NCBI GenBank assembly: GCA_024919175.1
Contig: CP103804.1
Span: 1,736,001-1,800,000 of the forward strand
DNA from: Clostridioides difficile
GTDB lineage: Bacteria; Bacillota; Clostridia; Peptostreptococcales; Peptostreptococcaceae
DNA: 64,000 bases
Direction of reading: 5' to 3'
Numbering within the stretch: position 1 is the first letter of the stretch; every line of letters starts with the position of its first letter. Below the pieces are notes generated by a model. The model had not been told where the DNA came from. It was given only the letters and a program-made list of their open reading frames with translations, and did not search any database. A program made the position numbers and the translations under genes. Below, piece after piece: positions 1-8,229 of the stretch.

Positions 1-355
1 AATAGATGAAAATTTTAAACTGCAAACAGGCGTAGTAAGTGATAAAATAAAAAGAGGAAAACATACCACTCGTCATGCTGAACTTTTAAAATTGGAGTTT
101 GGTGGAATGGTTGCAGATACACCAGGTTTTAGTTCTCTTGCACTTGAAGACATAGAAGAGGTTGAACTTAAAGATTATTTTATAGAATTTGATAAATTTA
201 ATGATTGTAAGTTTGGTTCAAAATGTATTCATGAAAATGAACCTAATTGTGCTATAAAAGAAGCTGTTGCAAATGGAGAAATATCTAAAGAAAGATATGA
301 TAGTTATATACAGCTACTAAATGAAATAAGACAAAATAACAGTAGGAGGTATTAG
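1..355 (+). CDS. rsgA: Ribosome small-subunit GTPase RsgA, 3' part
   Basis: This is the C-terminal end of a circularly permuted GTPase that assists late 30S ribosome maturation; the gene enters from the left edge and is in frame from base 2. The end of the G domain is visible: GKHTTRH, then ADTPGFSSL carrying the DTPG (G3) motif. A C-terminal zinc module follows, with Cys and His spaced as FNDCKFGSKCIHENEPNC, which is diagnostic of RsgA (YloQ/CpgA). The stop codon lies 4 bases before rpe, whose ribosome-binding site AGGAGGT (344-350) sits inside the last rsgA codons, so the two are co-transcribed. The order rsgA-rpe-thiN is conserved in Firmicutes. The N-terminal OB fold and the P-loop are outside the window. 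Confidence 0.95.
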   Translation, partial: IDENFKLQTGVVSDKIKRGKHTTRHAELLKLEFGGMVADTPGFSSLALEDIEEVELKDYFIEFDKFNDCKFGSKCIHENEPNCAIKEAVANGEISKERYDSYIQLLNEIRQNNSRRY

Positions 356-359
356 AAAC

Positions 360-1031
360 ATGATTAAATTAGCACCATCAATATTATCAGCAGATTTTGC
401 GAGATTATTAGAGGATGTAAAAAAAGTGGAAAGTGCAGGATGTGAATATCTTCATATCGATGTAATGGATGGGCATTTTGTACCAAATATTACACTAGGG
501 CCACTTGTAGTTAAAAGTTTAAAAAAAGAAAATATAAATATGGTATTTGATGCTCATCTTATGATAGAAAATCCAGACCAATATATTGAAGAGTTCGTAA
601 AAGCAGGGTGTGATATAATAACTGTTCATCAGGAAGCTTGTACACATCTACATAGAACTATACAAAATATAAAATCACATGGAATAAAGGCAGGTGTAGT
701 ACTTAATCCAGCAACTCCAATAGATACTATTAAACATGTACTATCTGATTTAGATATGGTGCTTTTAATGTCTGTTAATCCTGGATTTGGAGGACAATCA
801 TTCATACCTTGTGTGTTAGATAAAATTAAAGAGTTAAAAACACTTATAGATAGTAAAGGATTAAATATTGATATAGAAGTTGATGGTGGCATAAGCCCTA
901 AAAATGTAGCTGAAGTTGTACAAGCAGGAGCTAACGTAATAGTAGCAGGCTCTGCAATATTTGGAAGTGATGACATTCAAGAAACAGTTAACTTATTTAG
1001 AAAGAATGCTTCTCTTGAAGAGTTAGTTTAG
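360..1031 (+). CDS. rpe: Ribulose-phosphate 3-epimerase
   Basis: This cytoplasmic TIM-barrel enzyme interconverts ribulose-5-phosphate and xylulose-5-phosphate in the pentose phosphate pathway. The 223-residue length is normal for the family. The family signature LHIDVMDGHFVPN is at residues 31-43 and supplies metal ligands His32 and Asp34; a further ligand is in FDAHLMIENP near residue 66, and the catalytic Asp is in EVDGGI near residue 175. The phosphate-binding loop VNPGFGGQSF is near residue 140. The start ATG follows AGGAGGT by 9 bases. Only 8 bases separate its stop from the thiN start, so rsgA-rpe-thiN form one transcription unit closed by the hairpin at 1715-1760. Confidence 0.97.
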   Translation: MIKLAPSILSADFARLLEDVKKVESAGCEYLHIDVMDGHFVPNITLGPLVVKSLKKENINMVFDAHLMIENPDQYIEEFVKAGCDIITVHQEACTHLHRTIQNIKSHGIKAGVVLNPATPIDTIKHVLSDLDMVLLMSVNPGFGGQSFIPCVLDKIKELKTLIDSKGLNIDIEVDGGISPKNVAEVVQAGANVIVAGSAIFGSDDIQETVNLFRKNASLEELV

Positions 1032-1039
1032 ATTTAGCT

Positions 1040-1681
1040 ATGAAAATTTGTATTGTTTTAAATGGCGAAATTGAAGATTATAAAATTACAAGAGATATTA
1101 TACTTAAAGAATGTTATGACTGCATAATATGTGCAGATGGAGGCGCAAATCATACCTATAAAATGGATATAATACCAGATTATATCTTGGGAGATTTAGA
1201 TTCAGTAGAAGAAGACAAGATAAATTTCTATAGAAATCAAGATGTTAAATTTGAAAAATTTCCATCTAAAAAAGATGAAACTGATACAGAGCTATGTCTT
1301 TTTTTAGCTAAAACTCTTAAAGCTAACCATATTGATTTTTTTGGTGCATTAGGTGGAAGAATTGACCATACCCTTGCAAATATAAATCTATTGTATTATT
1401 TAAAAGAAGATGACATATATTCTAGGATACTCTCAGATAAAGAAGAGATGTATATAGTTGAAAATGAGGAATTTACATTGTTTGGAAACAAAGGAGATAC
1501 TATTTCTGTAATAGCTGTAAAAGGAGATGCTAAAGGAGTAACACTTACTGGTTTAGAATATCCTTTGGATGATTATTATATGAAGTATTCAGTCCCTATT
1601 GGAATATCCAATGTTATGTTGGGTAATTATTGTAAAATTAAAGTAGAGCAAGGATGTGTACTTGTAGTTAGAAATTTATAA
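1040..1681 (+). CDS. thiN: Thiamine pyrophosphokinase
   Basis: The enzyme transfers pyrophosphate from ATP to thiamine to make thiamine diphosphate, allowing use of salvaged thiamine. The 213-residue protein shows the catalytic-domain motifs ADGGAN (residues 32-37) and GDLDS (51-55), then the KDETDTEL region and GGRIDHTLANI near residue 105. The C-terminal part is the beta-rich thiamine-binding domain. It is the third gene of the rsgA-rpe-thiN unit, matching yloS in Bacillus, and a strong hairpin follows. No TPP riboswitch was seen upstream, consistent with expression from the housekeeping rsgA promoter. Confidence 0.95.
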   Translation: MKICIVLNGEIEDYKITRDIILKECYDCIICADGGANHTYKMDIIPDYILGDLDSVEEDKINFYRNQDVKFEKFPSKKDETDTELCLFLAKTLKANHIDFFGALGGRIDHTLANINLLYYLKEDDIYSRILSDKEEMYIVENEEFTLFGNKGDTISVIAVKGDAKGVTLTGLEYPLDDYYMKYSVPIGISNVMLGNYCKIKVEQGCVLVVRNL

Positions 1682-1714
1682 AAATGGACTTTAATAATTG
1701 ATTTTATATTACAG

Positions 1715-1762
1715 AGCAGATACAATCAAGTAAAATATATTTATAATTGTATCTGCTTTTTA
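1715..1762 (+). terminator. Intrinsic terminator after thiN
   Basis: The arms AGCAGATACAAT (1715-1726) and ATTGTATCTGCT (1746-1757) are perfect 12-bp complements around a 19-base loop and are followed by TTTT. This closes the rsgA-rpe-thiN unit. Confidence 0.85.
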
Positions 1763-1811
1763 GTATATAATTATAAATAAATAATAATTTTTGACGCAAG
1801 GGGGATTTTTT

Positions 1812-2441
1812 GTGATAGACAGTATTATTTTCGATTTAGATGGAACTCTATGGGATTCAACTGAAGGAGTATGTAAAGTATGGCAAGAGGTCTTAGATAA
1901 ACGTGAGGATATAGATTTAAATGTTACAGTAGAATTATTTAGAAGTGTTATGGGTCTTTCATTTGATGAAATAGCAAAGCGTTTATTTCCAGACTTAGAT
2001 GAAGAAGAAAGAATGAATCTATTAGATGAATGTTCTGCGAGAGAATGTGATCACTTATCTGAATATGGAGGCAAATTATTTGAAGACATAGAAAACACTC
2101 TTGAAGAATTATCTAAAAAATATAAATTATTTATAGTAAGTAATTGTCAAAAAGGATATATAGAATCTTTTTTAAAAGCACACAAGCTAGAAAAGTACTT
2201 TATAGATTTTGAGTGTCCTGGAAACACTGGATTACATAAAGGTGAAAATAATAAACTTATAATTAATAGAAATAAACTAACTAACCCAATCTATATTGGA
2301 GACACACAAGGGGATGCAAATAGTGCTAAATTTGCTGGGATTCCCTTTGTATATGCAAAATATGGATTTGGAAATGTGGAGGAGTATGATTATTCTATAG
2401 ACTCATTTAAAGATTTGTTAGAACATGATATATTAAAATAA
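1812..2441 (+). CDS. HAD-family hydrolase (phosphoglycolate phosphatase-like)
   Basis: This is a haloacid-dehalogenase superfamily phosphatase of about 209 residues; the substrate cannot be read from sequence. Motif I DLDGT has the nucleophile and acid Asp8 and Asp10, motif II is the Ser of IVSNCQKG near residue 115, and motif IV is IGDTQGD near residue 170. A helical cap lies between motifs I and II, as in the Gph/YrfG class. I choose the GTG at 1812 because AAGGGGGA (1798-1805) stands 6 bases upstream. An in-frame TTG at 1791 has no ribosome-binding site. The gene follows the thiN terminator and lies close to a nitroreductase gene, so the two are probably co-transcribed. Confidence 0.85.
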   Translation: MIDSIIFDLDGTLWDSTEGVCKVWQEVLDKREDIDLNVTVELFRSVMGLSFDEIAKRLFPDLDEEERMNLLDECSARECDHLSEYGGKLFEDIENTLEELSKKYKLFIVSNCQKGYIESFLKAHKLEKYFIDFECPGNTGLHKGENNKLIINRNKLTNPIYIGDTQGDANSAKFAGIPFVYAKYGFGNVEEYDYSIDSFKDLLEHDILK

Positions 2442-2490
2442 GGAAAGTTTGTTTTTAAACAATAAAAATAATCTACAGGGGGACTTAAAA

Positions 2491-3147
2491 GTGGAATTAC
2501 AAGATACTATTTACAAAAGACAGAGTGTAAGAAAGTTTAAAGAACAAGATGTCTTAGATGAAGACATTTTGAAAATGGTAAAAGCGGCAGGGGCAGCTCC
2601 ATCAGGTAAAAACATTCAAAACTGGCATTTTGTAGTTATAAAGCGTCGTGATTTAATGGAAAAGATAGCTGATGTGATAACTAAAAAACAGCAAGAAATA
2701 CTTGTAGAGATGGATAAAGTATCAGTAGAAAAAGCTAATAGATTTAGAAAATTTGTGCCAAACTTTACTTTATTTTATTTAAAAGCTCCAGTTTTGGTAT
2801 TAGTTTTTACAAAGGTGTACAATCCATCAGGCTATTATGAGTTAGAACTTATAAATGCACCTAAAGAGACTATAGATAAGCTATTTATAAGAAATCCAGG
2901 CATGCAAAGTTTAGGAGCAGCAATTGAAAACTTTACATTATCAGCAATTGAACTTGGTTATGGCTCTTGTTGGTTGACAAGCCAGAACTATGCAGCAGAT
3001 GAGATAGAAGCTATTTTAGAGAAAGAAACAGGATTTGAAAAAGGGGAGTATTTCTTGGGAGCAATGTTGGCACTTGGAGTACCAGAAGATAATTTAAGAA
3101 GTCCATCTAAAAAACCAGTGGAAGACATATGTACATTTATAAAATAA
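2491..3147 (+). CDS. Nitroreductase-family FMN oxidoreductase
   Basis: This is a 218-residue member of the NADPH:FMN nitroreductase fold. The N-terminal signature YKRQSVRKFKEQDV supplies the FMN phosphate-binding Arg residues, AAGAAPSGKNIQNWHF provides the Ser/Asn contacts, and ALGVPE near the C-terminus is typical. Such enzymes reduce quinones, flavins or nitro compounds; the physiological substrate here is unknown. I choose the GTG start at 2491 because AGGGGG (2477-2482) lies 8 bases upstream; the in-frame TTG at 2449 lacks a binding site and would add a non-homologous lead. It sits about 50 bases after the HAD gene, with no terminator between them. Confidence 0.88.
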   Translation: MELQDTIYKRQSVRKFKEQDVLDEDILKMVKAAGAAPSGKNIQNWHFVVIKRRDLMEKIADVITKKQQEILVEMDKVSVEKANRFRKFVPNFTLFYLKAPVLVLVFTKVYNPSGYYELELINAPKETIDKLFIRNPGMQSLGAAIENFTLSAIELGYGSCWLTSQNYAADEIEAILEKETGFEKGEYFLGAMLALGVPEDNLRSPSKKPVEDICTFIK

Positions 3148-3548
3148 AAACAAGAATTTTTACAAAAAGTAAATAAATTAAAAATAAATATGCAAAAATT
3201 AAAAAGTAGATTTTATTGATATTAAATTTATATTTCAGGTTGTTGATTTAATTAATACAATAAGACCTGCTTTTTTTGTGTCTATTAAAACAAGTAGATT
3301 TAAATCTTTAGAAAATCTTTAGAAAAGTATATATAATATCTTAAGTTTTTAGCTTTAATATTAGATATATAAATAAAGTAAAACAGTATTGAAGTTAAAT
3401 TAAAGGGAGGGTTCTAAAATGGATATCAAAGATAAGTAATTAGAATAAACCACTATAAATTTATAAAAAAATGGAAAAACTTCTATCATATTGTATAATC
3501 ATATATGTAAAGGTAGTTTATAAATTAATTGATATAAAGGAGATTAAG
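3148..3548 (+). promoter_or_regulatory. Regulatory gap upstream of two-component system with 11-bp tandem repeat
   Basis: This 401-base gap holds four things. First, a weak terminator for the nitroreductase (AGGT at 3237-3240 pairs with ACCT at 3265-3268, then a seven-T run). Second, a perfect tandem repeat AAATCTTTAGA AAATCTTTAGA at 3302-3323. Third, a TATAAT -10 box at 3332-3337, so the repeat covers the -35 position. Fourth, a miniature ORF at 3419-3439. Paired 11-bp direct repeats over the -35 are the usual binding geometry of OmpR-type regulators, so autoregulation by the adjacent response regulator is a reasonable inference. Confidence 0.6.
3419..3439 (+). CDS. Possible 6-codon leader peptide MDIKDK
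   Basis: A very strong ribosome-binding site, AAAGGGAGGG (3402-3411), stands 7 bases before ATGGATATCAAAGATAAGTAA. It encodes MDIKDK and lies about 110 bases before the response-regulator start. It may be a leader peptide, or a relic of an older start. The strength of the binding site is the only evidence for translation. Confidence 0.3.
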   Translation: MDIKDK

Positions 3549-4265
3549 ATGAATTCATATAATATTTTGGTGGTAGAAGATGAAAAGGAAATAGCAGATG
3601 CTATAGAAATATACCTTTTAAATCAAGGGTATAATGTTTTTAAATGTTACAATGGATTAGAGGGTCTTAAAATTATAGAAAGCCAAGAAATACACTTAGC
3701 TATAGTTGATATAATGATGCCTCAAATGGATGGAATAACACTTACAATGAAGCTTAGAGAAAATCATAATTTTCCAGTGATAATGTTATCTGCAAAATCA
3801 GAAGAAGTTGATAAAATAATGGGACTTAATATAGGAGCGGATGATTATGTAACAAAACCGTTTAAGCCATTAGAGTTATTGGCTAGAGTTAATTCGCAAC
3901 TTAGAAGATATACTAAGTATCTAAATATGATAAAAAATAAAGAAGAAAGTTCAGAAAGTAATGAAGGTGTATTTGTAATAGGTGGATTAGAATTAAATGA
4001 AAATACAAAAGAAGTTAGTATTGATGGAAATTATATAAAAACAACTCCTATAGAATTTAAGATATTAAGCTTACTTATGAGAAATGCAGGAAGGGTTTTT
4101 TCTGCAGATGAAATATATGAAAGAGTTTGGAATGAAAATGCTGTAAATACAGATACAGTGATGGTACATGTTAGAAATATAAGGGAGAAGATAGAAATTG
4201 ACCCAAAAAATCCAAAATATTTAAAGGTGGTGTGGGGTGTTGGATATAAAATCGAAAAAATTTAA
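3549..4265 (+). CDS. OmpR-family response regulator
   Basis: This is a 238-residue DNA-binding response regulator. The receiver domain (about 1-120) has acidic residues E10, D11 and E12, phosphoacceptor Asp54 in VDIMMPQMDG and the conserved Lys103 in DDYVTKPF. A winged-helix Trans_reg_C domain (about 145-235) ends with RNIREKI and VWGVGYKIE. The ATG at 3549 is preceded by AAAGGAGA (3537-3544); longer in-frame starts upstream lack homology. The stop codon overlaps the start of the sensor kinase gene by 29 bases, so the pair is translationally coupled. The 11-bp tandem repeat at 3302-3323 is a likely target. No transporter lies next to the pair, so its regulon must be elsewhere. Confidence 0.93.
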   Translation: MNSYNILVVEDEKEIADAIEIYLLNQGYNVFKCYNGLEGLKIIESQEIHLAIVDIMMPQMDGITLTMKLRENHNFPVIMLSAKSEEVDKIMGLNIGADDYVTKPFKPLELLARVNSQLRRYTKYLNMIKNKEESSESNEGVFVIGGLELNENTKEVSIDGNYIKTTPIEFKILSLLMRNAGRVFSADEIYERVWNENAVNTDTVMVHVRNIREKIEIDPKNPKYLKVVWGVGYKIEKI

Positions 4266-6579
4266 GGAAAAATATATAATTAGTGCAATAGTTTTTATAC
4301 TTATGTTATCAGCATCATTAGGCATGATTAGCCAATATTCGACTATACAGGCGGCTGCTAAAGGTGGAGCTAAAAATCCATTTGAGCAAGAAGGATTTGT
4401 AGATGACATATATAAAGGAAGTTATGTTTTATATCACAATATGAAAGAAGAACAAGAAGGTAAGATGATACAGCCTTCAAAGCTTTTCTTAAGTGAAGAA
4501 ACTATAAATTATATAAAAAATGCTAGCAAAGAAAAAAGCACATATGAAGGTTCAGAAACCTATTATACTGATGATAGTATTAATGCAGATTTTAATGAAA
4601 AATTTGATGAATGGGAATCTTTTATTAATAGTTCAAGTAAAAACTTAAAATATTATTTAGTTGATAAAGAAAATAATTTTGAGCTTTTTAATGAAAATAA
4701 AGAGTTAAAAGCACTTGATACAACAAAAAATGATGTGTCAAAAGAGGAGTCTGATAAAAATCAACCTCAAGATACAACTATGAATGATGAGGAAAGACAA
4801 GAAAAGATTAAAAGTCTAAAAGCAAATTATAGATTTTATCTTGTAATGAATTTTGATAAAGATGGAAAAGTAAATATTGTAGATTCCTATGGAGTAGACC
4901 AAAAAATTATCAGCCAAATGTTATTATCTAAATCTAGAGAAGACTTGATGGATACAGATTTAGGTGGGAATTCAATCTCATATAAATTATCTCCAATAAA
5001 AAATAAAACATTAGTATATGCTGTACCTAAGGTAATAAGCCAAGATAATTCATATAGCTCATATAATAATTATGGAATGATTTATAGTAGTGATGATATA
5101 AGTGGATATATAAATAATGTAGAGAGTAATTCTTATTATAAAATTTCTGCACTGATTATAAAAATCATAATATCTATAGTTGTAATTGTAGCTGTAGTAT
5201 TTCCATATAGAAAGTCTAAAGAGTTATTAGGGTTTGAGACAATTTCGAGAATACCATTAGAGATACTTTTTATTGCTGTTGCGATTATACAGGGTATAGT
5301 AGATTTATATCCTACTGGTATAATAAGTAACACATTGAATGGAAATTATGTAGACTACCTAATAAACAATGATATAAGTGGTAAAATGGCAAATATATTA
5401 GTAAGCTCAATGAATTTAATTTATTGGTTTGTAATTTTCTCAATAATATTTGTATTTATAGCACTTTTAAAACATATTTTAAATGTTGGAATAAAAGAGT
5501 ATTTTGTAAAAAATACTTTGACAGGAATGTTTTTAAAATGGTTTAAAAAATCAAGTAAAGTAGTTATTAATCAAGTTAGAAAGACAAACTTAAAAGAAAA
5601 GCCAAATAAAACTATAGCTATAATTTTATCAGTAAACTTATTAATTATAGTTATAATGTGTAGTATGTGGTTCTTTGGAATAATACTTGCATTAATTTAC
5701 TCAGTAGTTTTATTTAAGTTATTGTCAGATTACTCTAAGAAAACAATCTGTGAATACAATCAACTTTTAGATGTTACAAAGAAAATTTCAGATGGAAATT
5801 TAGAAGTAAATATGGAAGATGATTTAGGATTCTTTAATCCTATTAAAGATGAGCTTGGAAATATTCAATCTGGATTTAAAAAAGCTGTTGATGAAGAAGT
5901 TAAAAGTCAAAAAATGAAAACAGAGCTTATATCAAATGTATCACATGATTTAAAAACACCTTTGACATCTATAATCACTTATATAGATTTACTAAAGGAT
6001 GAGAATATAACAGATGAAAATCGTAAAATGTATATTGATACATTGGATAGAAAGTCACAAAGGCTACAACACTTAATAGAAGATTTATTTGAAGTGAGTA
6101 AGGTGAATAGTGGAGATGTGCATTTAAACATAGTAAATGTAGATATTATATCTCTAATGAAACAGACATTACTGGAACTAGATGATAAGATATCAGAGTC
6201 ATCACTGAAAGTGAAAAATAATTTTTCTAGTGAAAAAATAATATTACCATTAGATAGTCAACGCACATTTAGAGTATTTGAGAATCTTATAATAAATATA
6301 AGTAAATATGCAATGCCAAGTTCAAGAGTATATATTGATATTTTAGAAACAGATAGACAAGTAGATATCATGCTTAGAAACATGTCAGCAACTGAAATTG
6401 ATTTTAGTGTAGATGATATTATGGAGAGATTTGTAAGAGGAGATAAGTCACGTAATACAGAAGGCTCTGGACTTGGTCTAGCAATAGCAAAAAGTTTTGT
6501 AGAGTTACAAGGTGGTAAAATGAATATAGATATAGATGGAGATTTATTTAAAGTTACAATTACTTTTAATAAAAACTAA
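4237..6579 (+). CDS. Large membrane sensor histidine kinase
   Basis: This is a 780-residue kinase, partner of the preceding regulator. One membrane segment (about 12-30) is followed by a ~270-residue, Asn/Lys/Ser-rich extracellular sensor. Several hydrophobic segments come next (about 303-325, 336-358, 385-415, 460-497). Then comes the cytoplasmic part: a HAMP-like linker, HisKA with His570 in SNVSHDLKTPLTS, and an ATPase domain with an N box (ENLIINISKYAM) and a G2 box (TEGSGLGLAIAKS). The usual DxGxG G1 box is replaced by MSATEIDFSVDDIMERF, as in a recurrent Firmicutes subfamily. The start is GTG 4237 or TTG 4240 inside the regulator's last codons. The multi-pass membrane module is larger than in most kinases; the ligand is unknown. 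Confidence 0.88.
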   Translation: MLDIKSKKFKEKYIISAIVFILMLSASLGMISQYSTIQAAAKGGAKNPFEQEGFVDDIYKGSYVLYHNMKEEQEGKMIQPSKLFLSEETINYIKNASKEKSTYEGSETYYTDDSINADFNEKFDEWESFINSSSKNLKYYLVDKENNFELFNENKELKALDTTKNDVSKEESDKNQPQDTTMNDEERQEKIKSLKANYRFYLVMNFDKDGKVNIVDSYGVDQKIISQMLLSKSREDLMDTDLGGNSISYKLSPIKNKTLVYAVPKVISQDNSYSSYNNYGMIYSSDDISGYINNVESNSYYKISALIIKIIISIVVIVAVVFPYRKSKELLGFETISRIPLEILFIAVAIIQGIVDLYPTGIISNTLNGNYVDYLINNDISGKMANILVSSMNLIYWFVIFSIIFVFIALLKHILNVGIKEYFVKNTLTGMFLKWFKKSSKVVINQVRKTNLKEKPNKTIAIILSVNLLIIVIMCSMWFFGIILALIYSVVLFKLLSDYSKKTICEYNQLLDVTKKISDGNLEVNMEDDLGFFNPIKDELGNIQSGFKKAVDEEVKSQKMKTELISNVSHDLKTPLTSIITYIDLLKDENITDENRKMYIDTLDRKSQRLQHLIEDLFEVSKVNSGDVHLNIVNVDIISLMKQTLLELDDKISESSLKVKNNFSSEKIILPLDSQRTFRVFENLIINISKYAMPSSRVYIDILETDRQVDIMLRNMSATEIDFSVDDIMERFVRGDKSRNTEGSGLGLAIAKSFVELQGGKMNIDIDGDLFKVTITFNKN

Positions 6580-6624
6580 ATTAGATTTTTATTACAGATT
6601 ATAAATATAGAATTTGCAAAATAA

Positions 6625-6665
6625 AATTTTTTAAGAGTGCTACTTTAAAGTAGCGCTCTTTTTAT
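6625..6665 (+). terminator. Terminator after sensor kinase
   Basis: AAGAGTGCTACTTTAAAGTAGCGCTCTTTTTATT forms a hairpin with arms AAGAGTGCTACTTT and AAAGTAGCGCTCTT (one G-T pair), followed by T residues. It separates the kinase from the convergent MerR gene and may serve both strands. Confidence 0.8.
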
Positions 6666-6681
6666 TGACTTACATTGATTA

Positions 6682-7437
6682 TTATCTTGTATAGAATACT
6701 ATGGAATCTCTCAGAAATTTTGCTAGTCCAGGTTGTTCCTTATCATAATATGATGTAAAACGTTCATCAGCTATATACATCTCGGCTAAAGCGGCATGAG
6801 CTTCCTTAGAGTAGGTATTCCAAGTGTAACTCAACCATTTGTGGTGTAATCTTGCAACTTCTTGAGAAAGTTCGTTAGATGCATCACCAGTTTCAAAGGC
6901 TTTTTTGAGCTTCCTAATTATTTCAGTACTTAAATTTTGCCAATCCTCATAATCTTTTTTAGACATATTTCTAAATTTTTTATTTGATTGATTGATTACA
7001 TCTTCACCATATTTTTCCCTAATTTCAGTTCCATAATTTTTTTCATTTTCATCAATCATCTTTTCTTTAAAACCTTCAAACTTTTCTAAATCTGTCATAA
7101 TAGATTTTCCCTCCTTTAATGCTATAGTTTTAGTTACATTTTCTATCAATAAATCAATTTGTTTTCTTTTAGATAGTAGTTTGCTATGATGTTCTTTTAA
7201 TGCATTTAAACTGTCAAAAGTTGGTGAATTTATAATGTTTTTTATATTTTCTAAGCTAATGCCTAACTCTCTATAAAAAAGTATTTGTTGTAATTTATTA
7301 ACTTCATTTTGACCATAGATACGATAACCTGAGGAATTTATTTTAAGTGGTTTAAGAAGCTCGATTTCATCATAATATCTAAGGGTTCTAGTACTTATAC
7401 CAGCTATTTTACTTAATTTCTGAACTGTATATTCCAT
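6682..7437 (-). CDS. MerR-family regulator with TipAS-like ligand domain
   Basis: This is a 251-residue transcription activator. The N-terminal MerR winged helix (about 1-70) contains TVQKLSKIAGISTRTLRYYDE and the wing RIYGQNEVNKLQ. A coiled-coil dimerisation helix (about 75-115) follows. The C-terminal domain (about 120-251) resembles the TipAS antibiotic-recognition domain, as in Mta/TipA-like proteins, with a Trp/Tyr-rich core (HHKWLSYTWNTYSKEAH). Such regulators sense drugs or peptides and activate efflux or their own gene. An AGGAGG ribosome-binding site and a 19-bp-spacer promoter precede it. No resistance gene is adjacent in this orientation, so autoregulation plus remote targets is inferred. 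Confidence 0.88.
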   Translation of the reverse strand: MEYTVQKLSKIAGISTRTLRYYDEIELLKPLKINSSGYRIYGQNEVNKLQQILFYRELGISLENIKNIINSPTFDSLNALKEHHSKLLSKRKQIDLLIENVTKTIALKEGKSIMTDLEKFEGFKEKMIDENEKNYGTEIREKYGEDVINQSNKKFRNMSKKDYEDWQNLSTEIIRKLKKAFETGDASNELSQEVARLHHKWLSYTWNTYSKEAHAALAEMYIADERFTSYYDKEQPGLAKFLRDSIVFYTR

Positions 7438-7459
7438 AAGTAATACCTCCTATAAATTA

Positions 7460-7490
7460 AATATACACTTTTACGTAACGTCAATGTCAA
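7460..7490 (-). promoter_or_regulatory. MerR-type promoter/operator (19-bp spacer)
   Basis: On the minus strand, -35 TTGACA (7485-7490) and -10 TATATT (7460-7465) are separated by 19 bp. The spacer contains the dyad-like GACGTTACGTAAAAG. The overlong spacer with a central element is the hallmark of promoters that MerR proteins activate by DNA twisting. It lies just upstream of the MerR/TipAS gene, which argues for autoregulation. Confidence 0.75.
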
Positions 7491-7655
7491 TATATTAAAA
7501 TATAAAAATTTATATCTTTTAATAAAAATATAAAAAAATATCTTTATTGGATATTTTAATCATAAGTGTCAATAATCACTAGTGAAAATTAAAAAATAAA
7601 ATTTATAGATTATTTTTATCAAAAGATAGAGAATCTATAACCTGGGAGGAATTGT

Positions 7656-8132
7656 ATGAATTTAAAAAAAAGCAAAGAAAAACGTGAAGAATATAGAAGG
7701 CTGTATTCAGATAAAGAAAGTTTTTTAAGTTTGATTCAAAATTTTACAAGTGTCTCAATAGCAAAAGAATTAACTCTTAAAAATATAGAGTTAGAAACAT
7801 CTTTTATATGTGAATATAAAGGAAAGGAAGTAGATATAATTTATAAAGTTTTTTCTAAAAATCGTAAAATTTCGCACTATATATTGTTGGAGTTTCAAAC
7901 AGAAATGGATACAGAGATTGTACCAAGGTTAAAATCATACAGAGAGCAAATTTGGAAAAGTTTTATAATGAAAAAGAGTCTTGAAGAAATTGAGAGCAAA
8001 AACTTTAAACTCCCAAAAGTTATACCAGTAGTTCTATATAGTGGACCTGAAAGGTTACGCAAAAAAAGAGGTATTTTAGATATTATAGAATCTGTATCAG
8101 AAGATAGTAATAATTCCAGTATAAAAAATTAA
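7656..8132 (+). pseudogene. Truncated Rpn/YhgA-like PD-(D/E)XK nuclease family protein
   Basis: This 158-residue product matches the N-terminal half of Rpn (recombination-promoting nuclease, YhgA-like, transposase_31) proteins. It has the start KSKEKREEYRRLYSDKESF, the core KEVDIIYKV followed by HYILLEFQTEMD (the D...E-x-Q nuclease motif), and PKVIPVVLYSG. Full family members are around 280-320 residues, so the C-terminal half is missing after ILDIIESVSE. It has a good ribosome-binding site (GGGAGG, about 7642-7647). The nuclease core is intact, so a short active protein cannot be excluded. It interrupts the conserved thiN-spoVM order and is a likely relic of a mobile gene. Confidence 0.6.
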
Positions 8133-8229
8133 AATTACATAATGTGTTTATCGGTCTAAAATGGGAACTTATCGCATAAACTTAAATATGAAAATATTTG
8201 TAGATACAAGTTCTATGTGGAGGTGTTCC

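Noticed and set aside
1040..1681. TPP riboswitch upstream of thiN
   Set aside because: thiN starts 8 bases after rpe, leaving no room for one, and no TPP motif is seen in rpe.
3471..3548. Longer N-terminus for the response regulator
   Set aside because: The extension has no receiver-domain homology and the ATG at 3549 has a good ribosome-binding site.
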